DNA of 12,055 nucleotides from JAZFYD01 sp036443405. Lineage in GTDB: Bacteria > Planctomycetota > PLA2. Shown one piece after another: positions 6,659 to 12,055 of the stretch (position 1 is its first letter; the number at the start of each line of letters is the position of its first letter). The translations under genes and the position numbers were made by a program. The DNA lies in the NCBI GenBank assembly GCA_036443405.1, contig JAZFYD010000057.1, positions 1-12,055 on the forward strand, in the 5' to 3' direction. A model generated the notes under the pieces. It saw nothing but the letters and a program-made list of their open reading frames with translations. It did not search any database and was not told where the DNA came from.

Positions 6659-6823
6659 TCTCGGGGTCGAGCGGCACCTAGGAACTGTACGTAGTACGGC
6701 ACTGTTATGGCATAAGCCGATATGCAAGTGGATTGTGTCGCCGGTTTTGGCACTGCTGCCGTAACCGAGCGCCCGGCTCGTACTCCTTGGAGACTCCGTA
6801 TTGGAGGATTTCCCGGGTCCGGG

Positions 6824-7363
6824 TCACTCAGCCAGCCGGACGAGTTCGAGAACCGCTCCCACGACTACGGGCACCGCGAGGAGCCCGTAGGTGATGGCAT
6901 TCATGATTCTCACGGTTGATCGCAACACGGACGGGTCGTCCTCCAACTTCTGCTCGAGGTACTTCCTCTCGACCCGAATGGTGACGAGGTAGTACGGGAT
7001 CATGACGAGCAGGGTGCCGAGGAGAAGCCCCATGCGATCCAGTTCGCTCGGTACCTTCCCACCGTACGCCACCGCGTGAAAGAGAGTCACCGAGATAATG
7101 GGCTGGACCGCCTCGGGCACAAATCGCGTGAACAACCCAGAGGGGATCAACCCGAGAACGGCGAATAGGTATCCGAGTGGGATCCCGATGATCGTCGACT
7201 TCAGGTTGGCGCCCATGGCCAGTCCGAACGACTGCCAGACTTGCAGATCGTGGCGCCTGGCAATGACGATCGCCTCGACCAGCGCGACGGGTATCAGCAG
7301 GCCGAGCATGAGGACGACGTGCCCTGCTACGGTCGGGATCATCACGTTCGACAAGAGGATCAT
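6824..7363 (-). CDS. Polytopic membrane protein of unknown function
   Basis: The family is not recognised. The 179-residue product has four or five hydrophobic segments: about 8-35 (MIPTVAGHVVLMLGLLIPVALVEAIVIA), 57-78 (STIIGIPLGYLFAVLGLIPSGL), 87-101 (weaker), 111-128 (MGLLLGTLLVMIPYYLVT) and 156-176 (AITYGLLAVPVVVGAVLELV). The fourth is followed by a charged cytoplasmic-looking loop (RVERKYLEQKLEDDPS). It therefore probably lies in the inner membrane. The start ATG at 7363-7361 has no clear Shine-Dalgarno, and a second ATG at codon 8 is possible. The gene stands alone, about 170 nt downstream of the DUF6941-like gene on the same strand. Third-position bias looks weaker than in neighbours by eye. 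No catalytic or transport motif is visible. Confidence 0.75.
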   Translation of the reverse strand: MILLSNVMIPTVAGHVVLMLGLLIPVALVEAIVIARRHDLQVWQSFGLAMGANLKSTIIGIPLGYLFAVLGLIPSGLFTRFVPEAVQPIISVTLFHAVAYGGKVPSELDRMGLLLGTLLVMIPYYLVTIRVERKYLEQKLEDDPSVLRSTVRIMNAITYGLLAVPVVVGAVLELVRLAE

Positions 7364-7532
7364 GGATAAGTAACAGTGTCAGTGCGGCGCGAGACTCGCT
7401 TGCGATGCGGGGCGCCCGCTCCCGTTGCGCCGCGGATTCTAGCTGGTGACAGGGCAGTGCGGGGATGCGACTCCATGCGCCCCCGTGCGACCGCAGCGGA
7501 ACGGGGTGGGCCATGGACTCTGCGCAAGCATC

Positions 7533-7979
7533 TCAAATCGGGGGGATGCCCGCGCCCGGATCCGTGAACTGCTGACCCTTCGGCGGGAGGTCGATCTTCT
7601 TCACGTGGAAGCTCTTCGTCGCGACCATCTCCTGATTCGCGAACACTTGAAACTCGTACAGCCCGGGTTTCGCGAACACGAGGTTCTGGATCTGCAGCGC
7701 AAACTCACATGTGCGCAACGGGCTATCGATCTCGACCACCGGCGTGCGCCCACGGCCGATCTCCTTACCCTCCCCGGCCGCGAGCAACTTCAGCTCGAGC
7801 ACATACTTGCCGTGTGCGTCGGTGAGATTGACGTACACCGCGATCCGTGGATACCGAAACGGGAACTTGCCGAGATGGATGTCCTGGAAGATGCCGATGA
7901 GGCTCTTCTTGTTCGTGCCGTGCTCATGAATGATCTGGTCACAGATCAGGATCGCTTTGACCGTGGGCCGCGCGGGCAT
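7533..7979 (-). CDS. DUF6941-like protein
   Basis: The 148-residue soluble protein has no signal peptide or membrane segment. The pattern KAILICDQIIHEHGTNKKSL then IGIFQDIHLGKFPFRYPRI, followed by beta strands (AVYVNLTDAHGKYVLELKLL, EFALQIQNLVFAKPGLYEFQ, FANQEMVATKSFHVK), resembles a widespread family of small bacterial proteins annotated as DUF6941, whose function is unknown. This match is from memory of the N-terminal CD-x(n)-G-K-x-x-x-GIF pattern and should be treated as probable. The fold looks like an all-beta sandwich. The start ATG at 7979-7977 has only a weak AAGA upstream. The upstream 190 nt carry the large pyrimidine/purine inverted repeat, so its mRNA leader may be structured. It appears to be its own unit, though readthrough from the exporter operon is possible. 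Confidence 0.8.
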   Translation of the reverse strand: MPARPTVKAILICDQIIHEHGTNKKSLIGIFQDIHLGKFPFRYPRIAVYVNLTDAHGKYVLELKLLAAGEGKEIGRGRTPVVEIDSPLRTCEFALQIQNLVFAKPGLYEFQVFANQEMVATKSFHVKKIDLPPKGQQFTDPGAGIPPI

Positions 7980-8017
7980 GGGCGTGATCTTCGCATTTGG
8001 GGCCCCCTTCTGCCTTG

Positions 8018-8168
8018 CCCGTTCCCTTGCCCGTCTTCCTTGCCCTTGCCCTAGACCCTTGTCCCTTTTCCTTGGCCCCGTCCCCTACGCCCTTTTCCCG
8101 TCAGAAGGGCGGAGGGAGCAGGAAAAGGGTCGAGTGCAAAGGGCAGAGGACAAGGGCAAGGAAGACGG
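8018..8168. repeat. Large strand-asymmetric inverted repeat with G-run cluster
   Basis: Arms 8031-8048 (CCGTCTTCCTTGCCCTTG) and 8151-8168 are an exact 18-bp inverted repeat. Inside, 8063-8072 (CCCTTTTCCT) and 8120-8129 (AGGAAAAGGG) form a further 10-bp match. By my count 8021-8100 is about 81 percent pyrimidine and 8101-8168 about 82 percent purine. On the minus strand five GGG runs occur between 8051 and 8018 with loops of 3, 10, 3 and 3 nt, a possible G-quadruplex. It lies between the ABC permease stop and the DUF6941-like gene start, and no gene is visible in it. Confidence 0.9.
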
Positions 8169-8178
8169 CGGGTGACGT

Positions 8179-9483
8179 TTAGTGCGCCCGCACAACCCAC
8201 CGCGCCAACTGCTTGAAACTTGGCGCCTGGCCCTGCGACAGGATTCCGATGCGGAAGATTCTCGCGGCGGCCCAGATGCAGCCGACGGTGAACAGACTCG
8301 TCAGTACAAGCGCGGCGGCGATCTCCCACGCGGCCGGTCCCGGTTGGATCGCGAGGCGCAACAGCATGAGCATGGGGGTCGCGGGCGGAAACAGCGAGAT
8401 GGTGATCGCGAACGTGCTGTTCGGGTTCTGCAGAATCGGCACGTAGCAGAAAAACGGGATCATCACGAGCAGCATCGCCGGCATCATCATCGTCTGCGTG
8501 TCGCGCAGATCGCTGCACACCGCGCCGAGGCTCGAGAAGATGGCTCCGTAGATGAACAGGGCCAGGATCTGGAACAGGAACAGCCAGGCATAGAGCGATG
8601 TCGGCACGTAGCGCTCGACGCCGAAGTGGTAGACGAGGAACGCGGCGCCGCCGACGTACAGGATCGACAGCGTGAGGGATACGAACGTCGATCCGAGGAT
8701 CTTGCCCGCAAACAGCTCGAATGGGCTCACCGAAGAAATCAAGACCTCCGAAATGCGTTGCAGCTTCTCCTCGAGCACGTTGTTCAGGAGCGCCGGTGCG
8801 CTCGTCATCACGAGCAGAAACATCAGCATCATCGCGGCGATGCCGACGGCCAGGGACGCCTCGCCATGCACCGTCTCGGCCTTCGTGACCTCGCCGGTGG
8901 ACGTGACTTGCACGAGCCCGAGTGTGTCCAGACGCACAGGCGTGCTCAACCGTTCGACCAAACGTCGATCCAGATCTGCACTGTCGAAACGGAGATCGCG
9001 CACCAATCCGCCGACGGCCATCCGCAACCAGTTCGGCAGATCGAAATACGTCGGCGTCAGCGTGTGATAGGCGAGGCGCGCGTCCCCGCCGGGTTCCAGG
9101 ACCCCGTCCTCGATGATCACGTAGGCGAAGAGTTCCCCCTGGCGAACACGGTCGCTGAGGTTCGCGCGCAGTTTCTCCGTGTCGTCGCCATCGACTTGCT
9201 CGAGCAGGAACTGCGAATCGGTCTGTTTCCGTTCGCCATCCGCCTCCTTGAAGACCGAGCGGTTGCGCGCCTCTGCGCTTAGCTCCAAATCCTCGAACAG
9301 ACGCCCGGTCTGGTCCACAACCGCGATCTTCTTGTCCGAAACGTCCTTTTGATCCTGAAACAGGACCTGCACCAGAATCGCCCCGCCGATGAACACGGGG
9401 AACGCGAGCAGGCCGATCACGAACGCCTTGCTGCGCACGTGATTCGCGTACTCGGTTCGGGCGACGCGCAGGAGGCGCTTCAT
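8179..9483 (-). CDS. ABC-2 type exporter permease (NatB-like)
   Basis: This is the membrane subunit of an ABC exporter in the COG1668/NatB style. The substrate is unknown; sodium, antibiotic or other export are all possible. The 434-residue product begins MKRLLRVARTEYANHVRSKA, typical of the family. A first membrane helix (21-42) is followed by a large extracytoplasmic domain (about 43-208). Five or six C-terminal helices follow: 211-233, 259-287, 297-322, 332-351, 357-377 and 384-414. The conserved cytoplasmic coupling segment NVLEEKLQRISEVLISSVSP (235-254) links to the ATPase. ATG at 9483-9481 overlaps the ATPase stop by 4 nt (ATGA), with GAGG 7 nt upstream. The two genes therefore form an operon with matched subunits. 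The product is intact and of normal length. Confidence 0.93.
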   Translation of the reverse strand: MKRLLRVARTEYANHVRSKAFVIGLLAFPVFIGGAILVQVLFQDQKDVSDKKIAVVDQTGRLFEDLELSAEARNRSVFKEADGERKQTDSQFLLEQVDGDDTEKLRANLSDRVRQGELFAYVIIEDGVLEPGGDARLAYHTLTPTYFDLPNWLRMAVGGLVRDLRFDSADLDRRLVERLSTPVRLDTLGLVQVTSTGEVTKAETVHGEASLAVGIAAMMLMFLLVMTSAPALLNNVLEEKLQRISEVLISSVSPFELFAGKILGSTFVSLTLSILYVGGAAFLVYHFGVERYVPTSLYAWLFLFQILALFIYGAIFSSLGAVCSDLRDTQTMMMPAMLLVMIPFFCYVPILQNPNSTFAITISLFPPATPMLMLLRLAIQPGPAAWEIAAALVLTSLFTVGCIWAAARIFRIGILSQGQAPSFKQLARWVVRAH

Positions 9484-10385
9484 GCCGCCGCCTCACTCGC
9501 CTGCGGCCCGGCGATGCGCAGGAAGATGTCGTGCAACGACGGGTGTGCGATCTCGAATTGGAGGACCTTGGTCCTGTCGATCAGCGACCGCAGGAGCGCT
9601 TGCGGATCCTCGGGGCACCGAAGCTCTTGCATGCGCCCCAGGTCGCGCAACACATCCACGCCGTCCAGCGCCAGGACGACTCGGGGGTCCGCGACGCGGA
9701 CCCGCAGCACGTCGGCGCCGTATTCCTCGGAGATCGCGTCGAGTGTTCCGTCGAGCACCTTCTTCCCGCGGAAGATCATGCAGAGGACATCACACATCTC
9801 CTCGGCTTTGCTCATGTCGTGGGTGGAGAAAATCACGGTACTGCCGGCGCCGCGCAGTTCGAGGATCGCCTCGCGGATGACCTCGAGATTGACCGGATCC
9901 AGCCCGCTGAACGGTTCGTCCAGAATCACGAGCTCCGGGCGGGTCACCACCGTCGAAATGAACTGGATCTTCTGCGCCATCCCTTTGCTGAGCGTTTCGA
10001 CCTTGCGATCGGCCCACTCGGTGAGATCCATGCGCTCGAGCCAGTCCGCAATGCGCTTTCTCGCCGGGCGGCCGGTCAGCCCCTTCAGGCCGGCGAAGTA
10101 CGCGAGCCCGCGCCGCACGGTCATCTTCTTGTAGAGGCCGCGCTCCTCGGGCAGGTACCCGACGCGATCGTTCGCCGCGCGCGGACGCGCCTCGCCGAGG
10201 ACTTCGATTCTGCCCTGCTCGGGTTCGAGAATGCCGAGGATCATCCGAAGCGTCGTCGTCTTGCCCGAACCGTTGGGACCAATGAAACCGTAGATCGAGC
10301 CGGGCGCGACTTCGAGCGAGAGGCGGTCCACCGCCGTCACTTTGCCGAATGTCTTGCTCACCTCGTGGATGCGTACTGCTGCCAT
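9480..10385 (-). CDS. ABC transporter ATP-binding protein (NatA-like)
   Basis: This is the nucleotide-binding subunit driving the adjoining permease. The 301-residue product has Walker A GPNGSGKTT (36-44), a Q-loop region with the variant VGYLPEERGLY (75-85) typical of the NatA/DUF4162 group, signature LSKGMAQKIQ (132-141), Walker B LVILDEP (152-158), D-loop SGLD (160-163) and switch histidine H189 in FSTHD. Residues from about 210 form the C-terminal extension seen in this group. ATG at 10385-10383 starts MAAVRIHEVSKTFG, the normal N-terminus. An in-frame ATG at 10418 would add 11 residues, and neither has a good Shine-Dalgarno. The gene is first in a two-gene operon and divergent from the zinc-ribbon gene, with about 100 nt between starts. 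The substrate cannot be told from sequence. Confidence 0.95.
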   Translation of the reverse strand: MAAVRIHEVSKTFGKVTAVDRLSLEVAPGSIYGFIGPNGSGKTTTLRMILGILEPEQGRIEVLGEARPRAANDRVGYLPEERGLYKKMTVRRGLAYFAGLKGLTGRPARKRIADWLERMDLTEWADRKVETLSKGMAQKIQFISTVVTRPELVILDEPFSGLDPVNLEVIREAILELRGAGSTVIFSTHDMSKAEEMCDVLCMIFRGKKVLDGTLDAISEEYGADVLRVRVADPRVVLALDGVDVLRDLGRMQELRCPEDPQALLRSLIDRTKVLQFEIAHPSLHDIFLRIAGPQASEAAA

Positions 10386-10486
10386 CGTGTAGAAACCGCT
10401 CAAGCCCGAAAATTCCATACGGCGAAGTGGCCCGCAGGCCGGTCTTCGCCGTCCAGTCGACCGATGTAGCACATTAGGAGCCGAAC

Positions 10487-10855
10487 ATGGATCTTCATTC
10501 CGCACTCTTCGCGTCCTCGTTGGCAGCCAAAGCCGGCGCCGATTCCGGCGGTGCAACCGGCGGTGGATCCGCCCAAAACCCCCGCGTGCGGGCTGCCGGA
10601 AACCAACTGGAAGCGCGACTCGACAGGGCGCTGATGACCGTCGAGGCGATGTGGGTGCTCATGAAGGACAAACTCGAGGTCACCGACGAGGAACTCGTGG
10701 AGATGATCATCGAGATCGACCTCTCGGACGGCCAAATCGACGGCCGAGCCCGCCGCGCCGCGCAGAAGTGCGCCGCGTGCGACCGCGCGGTGGCGGCGAA
10801 GTTCATCCAGTGCATGTACTGCGGCGAACCCATCACGCACGATCCGTTCGGTTAG
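10487..10855 (+). CDS. Small zinc-ribbon protein of unknown function
   Basis: The 122-residue protein has a disordered glycine/alanine/serine-rich start (1-35). A helical middle follows, at about 36-92, containing LEARLDRALMTVEAMWVLMK and the acidic VTDEELVEMIIEIDLSDGQI. The C-terminal four-cysteine zinc ribbon has Cys95, Cys98, Cys109 and Cys112 (CAAC, ten residues, CMYC) and ends CGEPITHDPFG. Such ribbons usually mediate protein or nucleic-acid contacts. There is no signal peptide or membrane helix, so it is presumably cytoplasmic. AGGAG lies 6 nt before the ATG and fixes the start. It is divergent from the ABC exporter. Third-position GC is high and supports coding. The family is not recognised, and a regulatory or adaptor role is only a guess. 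Confidence 0.85.
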   Translation: MDLHSALFASSLAAKAGADSGGATGGGSAQNPRVRAAGNQLEARLDRALMTVEAMWVLMKDKLEVTDEELVEMIIEIDLSDGQIDGRARRAAQKCAACDRAVAAKFIQCMYCGEPITHDPFG

Positions 10856-10884
10856 GCGGGTCGCGCGTGATGGGTTCGCGCATT

Positions 10885-10941
10885 ACCCCTGCCCCTGTCC
10901 TCGACGCTTGGCCCTTACACCGTTCTTGTCATCCGCCCTTC
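10885..10941 (-). repeat. Purine-rich segment related to the 8104-8161 arm
   Basis: Read on the minus strand this segment begins GAAGGGCGGA (10941-10932) and ends near GAGGACAGGGGCAGGGG (10902-10886). The purine arm at 8104-8161 begins with the same ten bases and ends GAGGACAAGGGCAAGGA. The middle parts align poorly. Both lie between genes and both are purine-rich, suggesting a second small dispersed repeat family, or convergent low-complexity sequence. A 5-bp hairpin (CGCCC/GGGCG) covers its end. Confidence 0.45.
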
Positions 10942-10990
10942 CCTTCGGGCGAAACACGCACAGGGCGACGTAGAGTTCACCCCACCGCGC

Positions 10991-10996
10991 TACAAT
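10991..10996 (+). promoter_or_regulatory. Putative -10 element, possible leaderless start
   Basis: TACAAT (5 of 6) is followed after 7 nt by the GTG start codon at 11004. With a normal 6-8 nt distance from -10 to transcription start, the mRNA would begin at or within a base or two of the start codon. No Shine-Dalgarno exists upstream. No good -35 is visible at 16-18 nt spacing. Confidence 0.5.
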
Positions 10997-11003
10997 CTCG
11001 TGC

Positions 11004-11489
11004 GTGCATCTGTCCCGCACAAGAAAGGCGGTCTTCACCCTCGCGGCGTGGTCTGCCCTTTTGGTCGCAGTGTGGATCCTCAACATCGTGGTGCCGCGAA
11101 TCAAACAAGCGGCGCTTCCCGATCACGCCACGCCGGAGTACATCGAAGCGCGATTCGCCGATCAGATCGACGCGTTGCGCGCGGTCGCCGAGGGAGCCAA
11201 AGAACCGGACGACGTCGCTGGGCTGTTTGCAGACGACGCGATCGTTGCGGCGAGTGCGGTCACGTTCTACGGTGAGAACAAAAGCGGCGCCCAGGTGAAG
11301 TCCACACCGGACGACCGCGAATCGGGAGGGTGGTGCTGGTTCTATACCGATCCAACCCACGAGCGGGCCGTGGTCAATCTCTGGAGCACCGGGTACGCGG
11401 AGTATGTGTGCCGGTTCGATGGCGACGACGGATGCGAGCTGTGGCTTGATCTGGCGGCGCTGGCGAAACGTGCGCAGCGCGAGTCGTGA
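11004..11489 (+). CDS. Single-pass membrane protein of unknown function
   Basis: The 161-residue product begins MHLSRTRKAV followed by one hydrophobic helix (about 10-31, VFTLAAWSALLVAVWILNIVV) with positive residues before it, so it is anchored in the membrane with the C-terminal domain outside. The domain starts with a helix (PEYIEARFADQIDALRAVAEGA, 44-65). It continues with VAGLFADDAIVAASAVTFYGE and strands around GGWCWFYTDP, AVVNLWSTGYAEYVCRFDG and CELWLDLAAL. Cysteines are at 111, 136 and 144. The helix followed by LFADDA loosely recalls NTF2-like folds, but this is weak. The start GTG at 11004-11006 is chosen because a -10 sits 7 nt upstream and the frame begins there. The gene is convergent with the S41 peptidase gene. 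The family is not recognised. Confidence 0.75.
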   Translation: MHLSRTRKAVFTLAAWSALLVAVWILNIVVPRIKQAALPDHATPEYIEARFADQIDALRAVAEGAKEPDDVAGLFADDAIVAASAVTFYGENKSGAQVKSTPDDRESGGWCWFYTDPTHERAVVNLWSTGYAEYVCRFDGDDGCELWLDLAALAKRAQRES

Positions 11490-11593
11490 TCCGGCGCCCC
11501 TAGGCCCCCGTCCTTGAACCCGGCGAGGAGGCCCGGGGTTCGTGGTCAGGTGACCGAGGGGCGGGGCCCGACGCATGAGGCCGAGGGCTGCGC

Positions 11594-12055
11594 CTACTTC
11601 GCCGCCCGGTAGCGGAACGCCTTTTTCGGATTCGCCTGGAACTTCAGGACATCCTCCTTCAACAACTCCACCGCCTTCTCCAACTGCCGGTCGATCCCCG
11701 CCGGCATCTCCCCCGGTTCCGGCCACAGCACCACGTCCGGGACGCAGCCGTTCAGTTCCATGTCCTCGCCGCTGTCGCGCAGGAACCAGCCGCGCATCGG
11801 GAGGCGCAACGTGCCAAAGCCCATGATCTTCGCCGCGCTTGTGCTGATCACGCCGCCGGCGGTCGGCACCCCTACGATGCGGCCGCGGCCGAGCGTCTTG
11901 ATCGCATGAGCGAAAATCTCGGCATTGGAAAAGCTGTTCTGGTTGCAGAGGACCACGATCGGCTTGTGCCACCGCGCATACACCATGCGGCCCTGCGGGT
12001 AGCCGCCCTCACCGCCCCGCGGCACGGTGTACGCGTGCGAGGGCTGCGCCAGGCA
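11594..12055 (-). CDS. Tricorn-type S41 serine peptidase, C-terminal part (cut by window edge)
   Basis: The last 153 residues are visible and the N-terminus lies beyond base 12055. Tricorn and related C-terminal processing peptidases cut peptides or unfolded proteins, often outside the cytoplasm in bacteria. The segment TVPRGGEGGYPQG leads into IVVLCNQNSFSNAEIFAHAI, where the serine before NAEIF corresponds to the nucleophile of the family. RGRIVGVPTAGGVISTS and LRLPMRGWFLRDSGEDMELN then GCVPDV follow. The glutamate in MELNG aligns with the charge-relay glutamate position of tricorn. The chain ends with EPGEMPAGIDRQLEKAVELLKEDVLKF, a terminal helix and a basic tail. The full protein would normally be near 1,000 residues with beta-propeller and PDZ domains upstream. 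Those domains cannot be seen here. The gene is convergent with the single-pass membrane protein gene, 104 nt apart. Confidence 0.93.
   Translation of the reverse strand, partial: CLAQPSHAYTVPRGGEGGYPQGRMVYARWHKPIVVLCNQNSFSNAEIFAHAIKTLGRGRIVGVPTAGGVISTSAAKIMGFGTLRLPMRGWFLRDSGEDMELNGCVPDVVLWPEPGEMPAGIDRQLEKAVELLKEDVLKFQANPKKAFRYRAAK

Larger units (their letters stand above)
6511..6823. other. Gene-poor stretch between tRNA hairpin and membrane-protein gene
   Basis: About 310 nt without a convincing gene on either strand. It contains three palindromic repeat copies (6519-6580 and around 6636). A small GTAC-GTA-GTAC palindrome lies near 6688. A weak 5-bp hairpin (CGAGC, GCCCG, GCTCG) near 6769-6783 lies downstream of the minus-strand membrane-protein gene and has no T-run. 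I see no integrase fragment or tRNA-derived attachment repeat. Confidence 0.7.

Noticed and set aside
8182..9282. Plus-strand 366-codon open frame opposite the ABC permease
   Set aside because: It is antisense to an intact permease with clear helices. The product is rich in R, H, Q and E with no domain signal.
9531..10469. Plus-strand 312-codon open frame opposite the ABC ATPase
   Set aside because: It is antisense to a gene with all ABC motifs. No ribosome site or promoter supports it.
11517..11561. GC-rich imperfect hairpins (AACCCGG region and GGTCAGGTGACC) between the convergent genes
   Set aside because: Stems are short or bulged and lack T-runs. A termination role is possible but not supported enough to call.

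Overview
The window is a GC-rich piece of bacterial chromosome. It looks mostly core rather than accessory. Strong third-position GC, long shadow frames on the non-coding strand, a tricorn-type S41 peptidase, a DUF6941-like protein and several unrecognised conserved-looking proteins would fit Planctomycetota or a similar environmental phylum. That placement is a guess from style, not a measurement.

Layout. Positions 1-3575 hold a minus-strand information-processing block: dnaX (clamp-loader tau/gamma), then ybaB, then recR, with ybaB and recR overlapping by 4 nt. After a 232-nt gap with its own promoter comes the first half of rpoN (sigma-54), cut by the window edge. Divergent from dnaX is a secreted protein of unknown function (3882-4907). 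Convergent with it are pilT (type IV pilus retraction ATPase) and, directly after pilT, an overlooked 58-codon open frame (4864-5040). A tRNA-Ser(GGA) gene (6389-6478) reads away from pilT, and a strong hairpin starts in its 3' end. The gene-poor stretch after it carries three copies of a small palindromic repeat. Then come a polytopic membrane protein (6824-7363), a DUF6941-like protein (7533-7979), a 150-nt strand-asymmetric pyrimidine/purine inverted repeat, and a two-gene NatA/NatB-type ABC exporter (8179-10385). Divergent from the exporter are a zinc-ribbon protein (10487-10855) and a single-pass membrane protein that may be translated from a leaderless mRNA (11004-11489). The right edge holds the C-terminal part of a tricorn-type S41 peptidase on the minus strand.

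Functionally, dnaX-ybaB-recR is the widespread replication/repair cluster. DnaX loads the sliding clamp, YbaB binds DNA, and RecR acts in RecFOR gap repair. The ABC pair is a self-contained exporter. The other genes look like separate transcription units.

I did not find a defence island, CRISPR array, integrase, transposase or obvious new multi-gene system. The most interesting structure is between genes. A six-copy palindromic repeat family has compensatory stem changes and an invariant TGAC loop, and two copies sit inside the dnaX-ybaB mRNA. There is also a second, purine-rich repeat type, a short gene candidate after pilT, and a recurring TAYAATC promoter signature.
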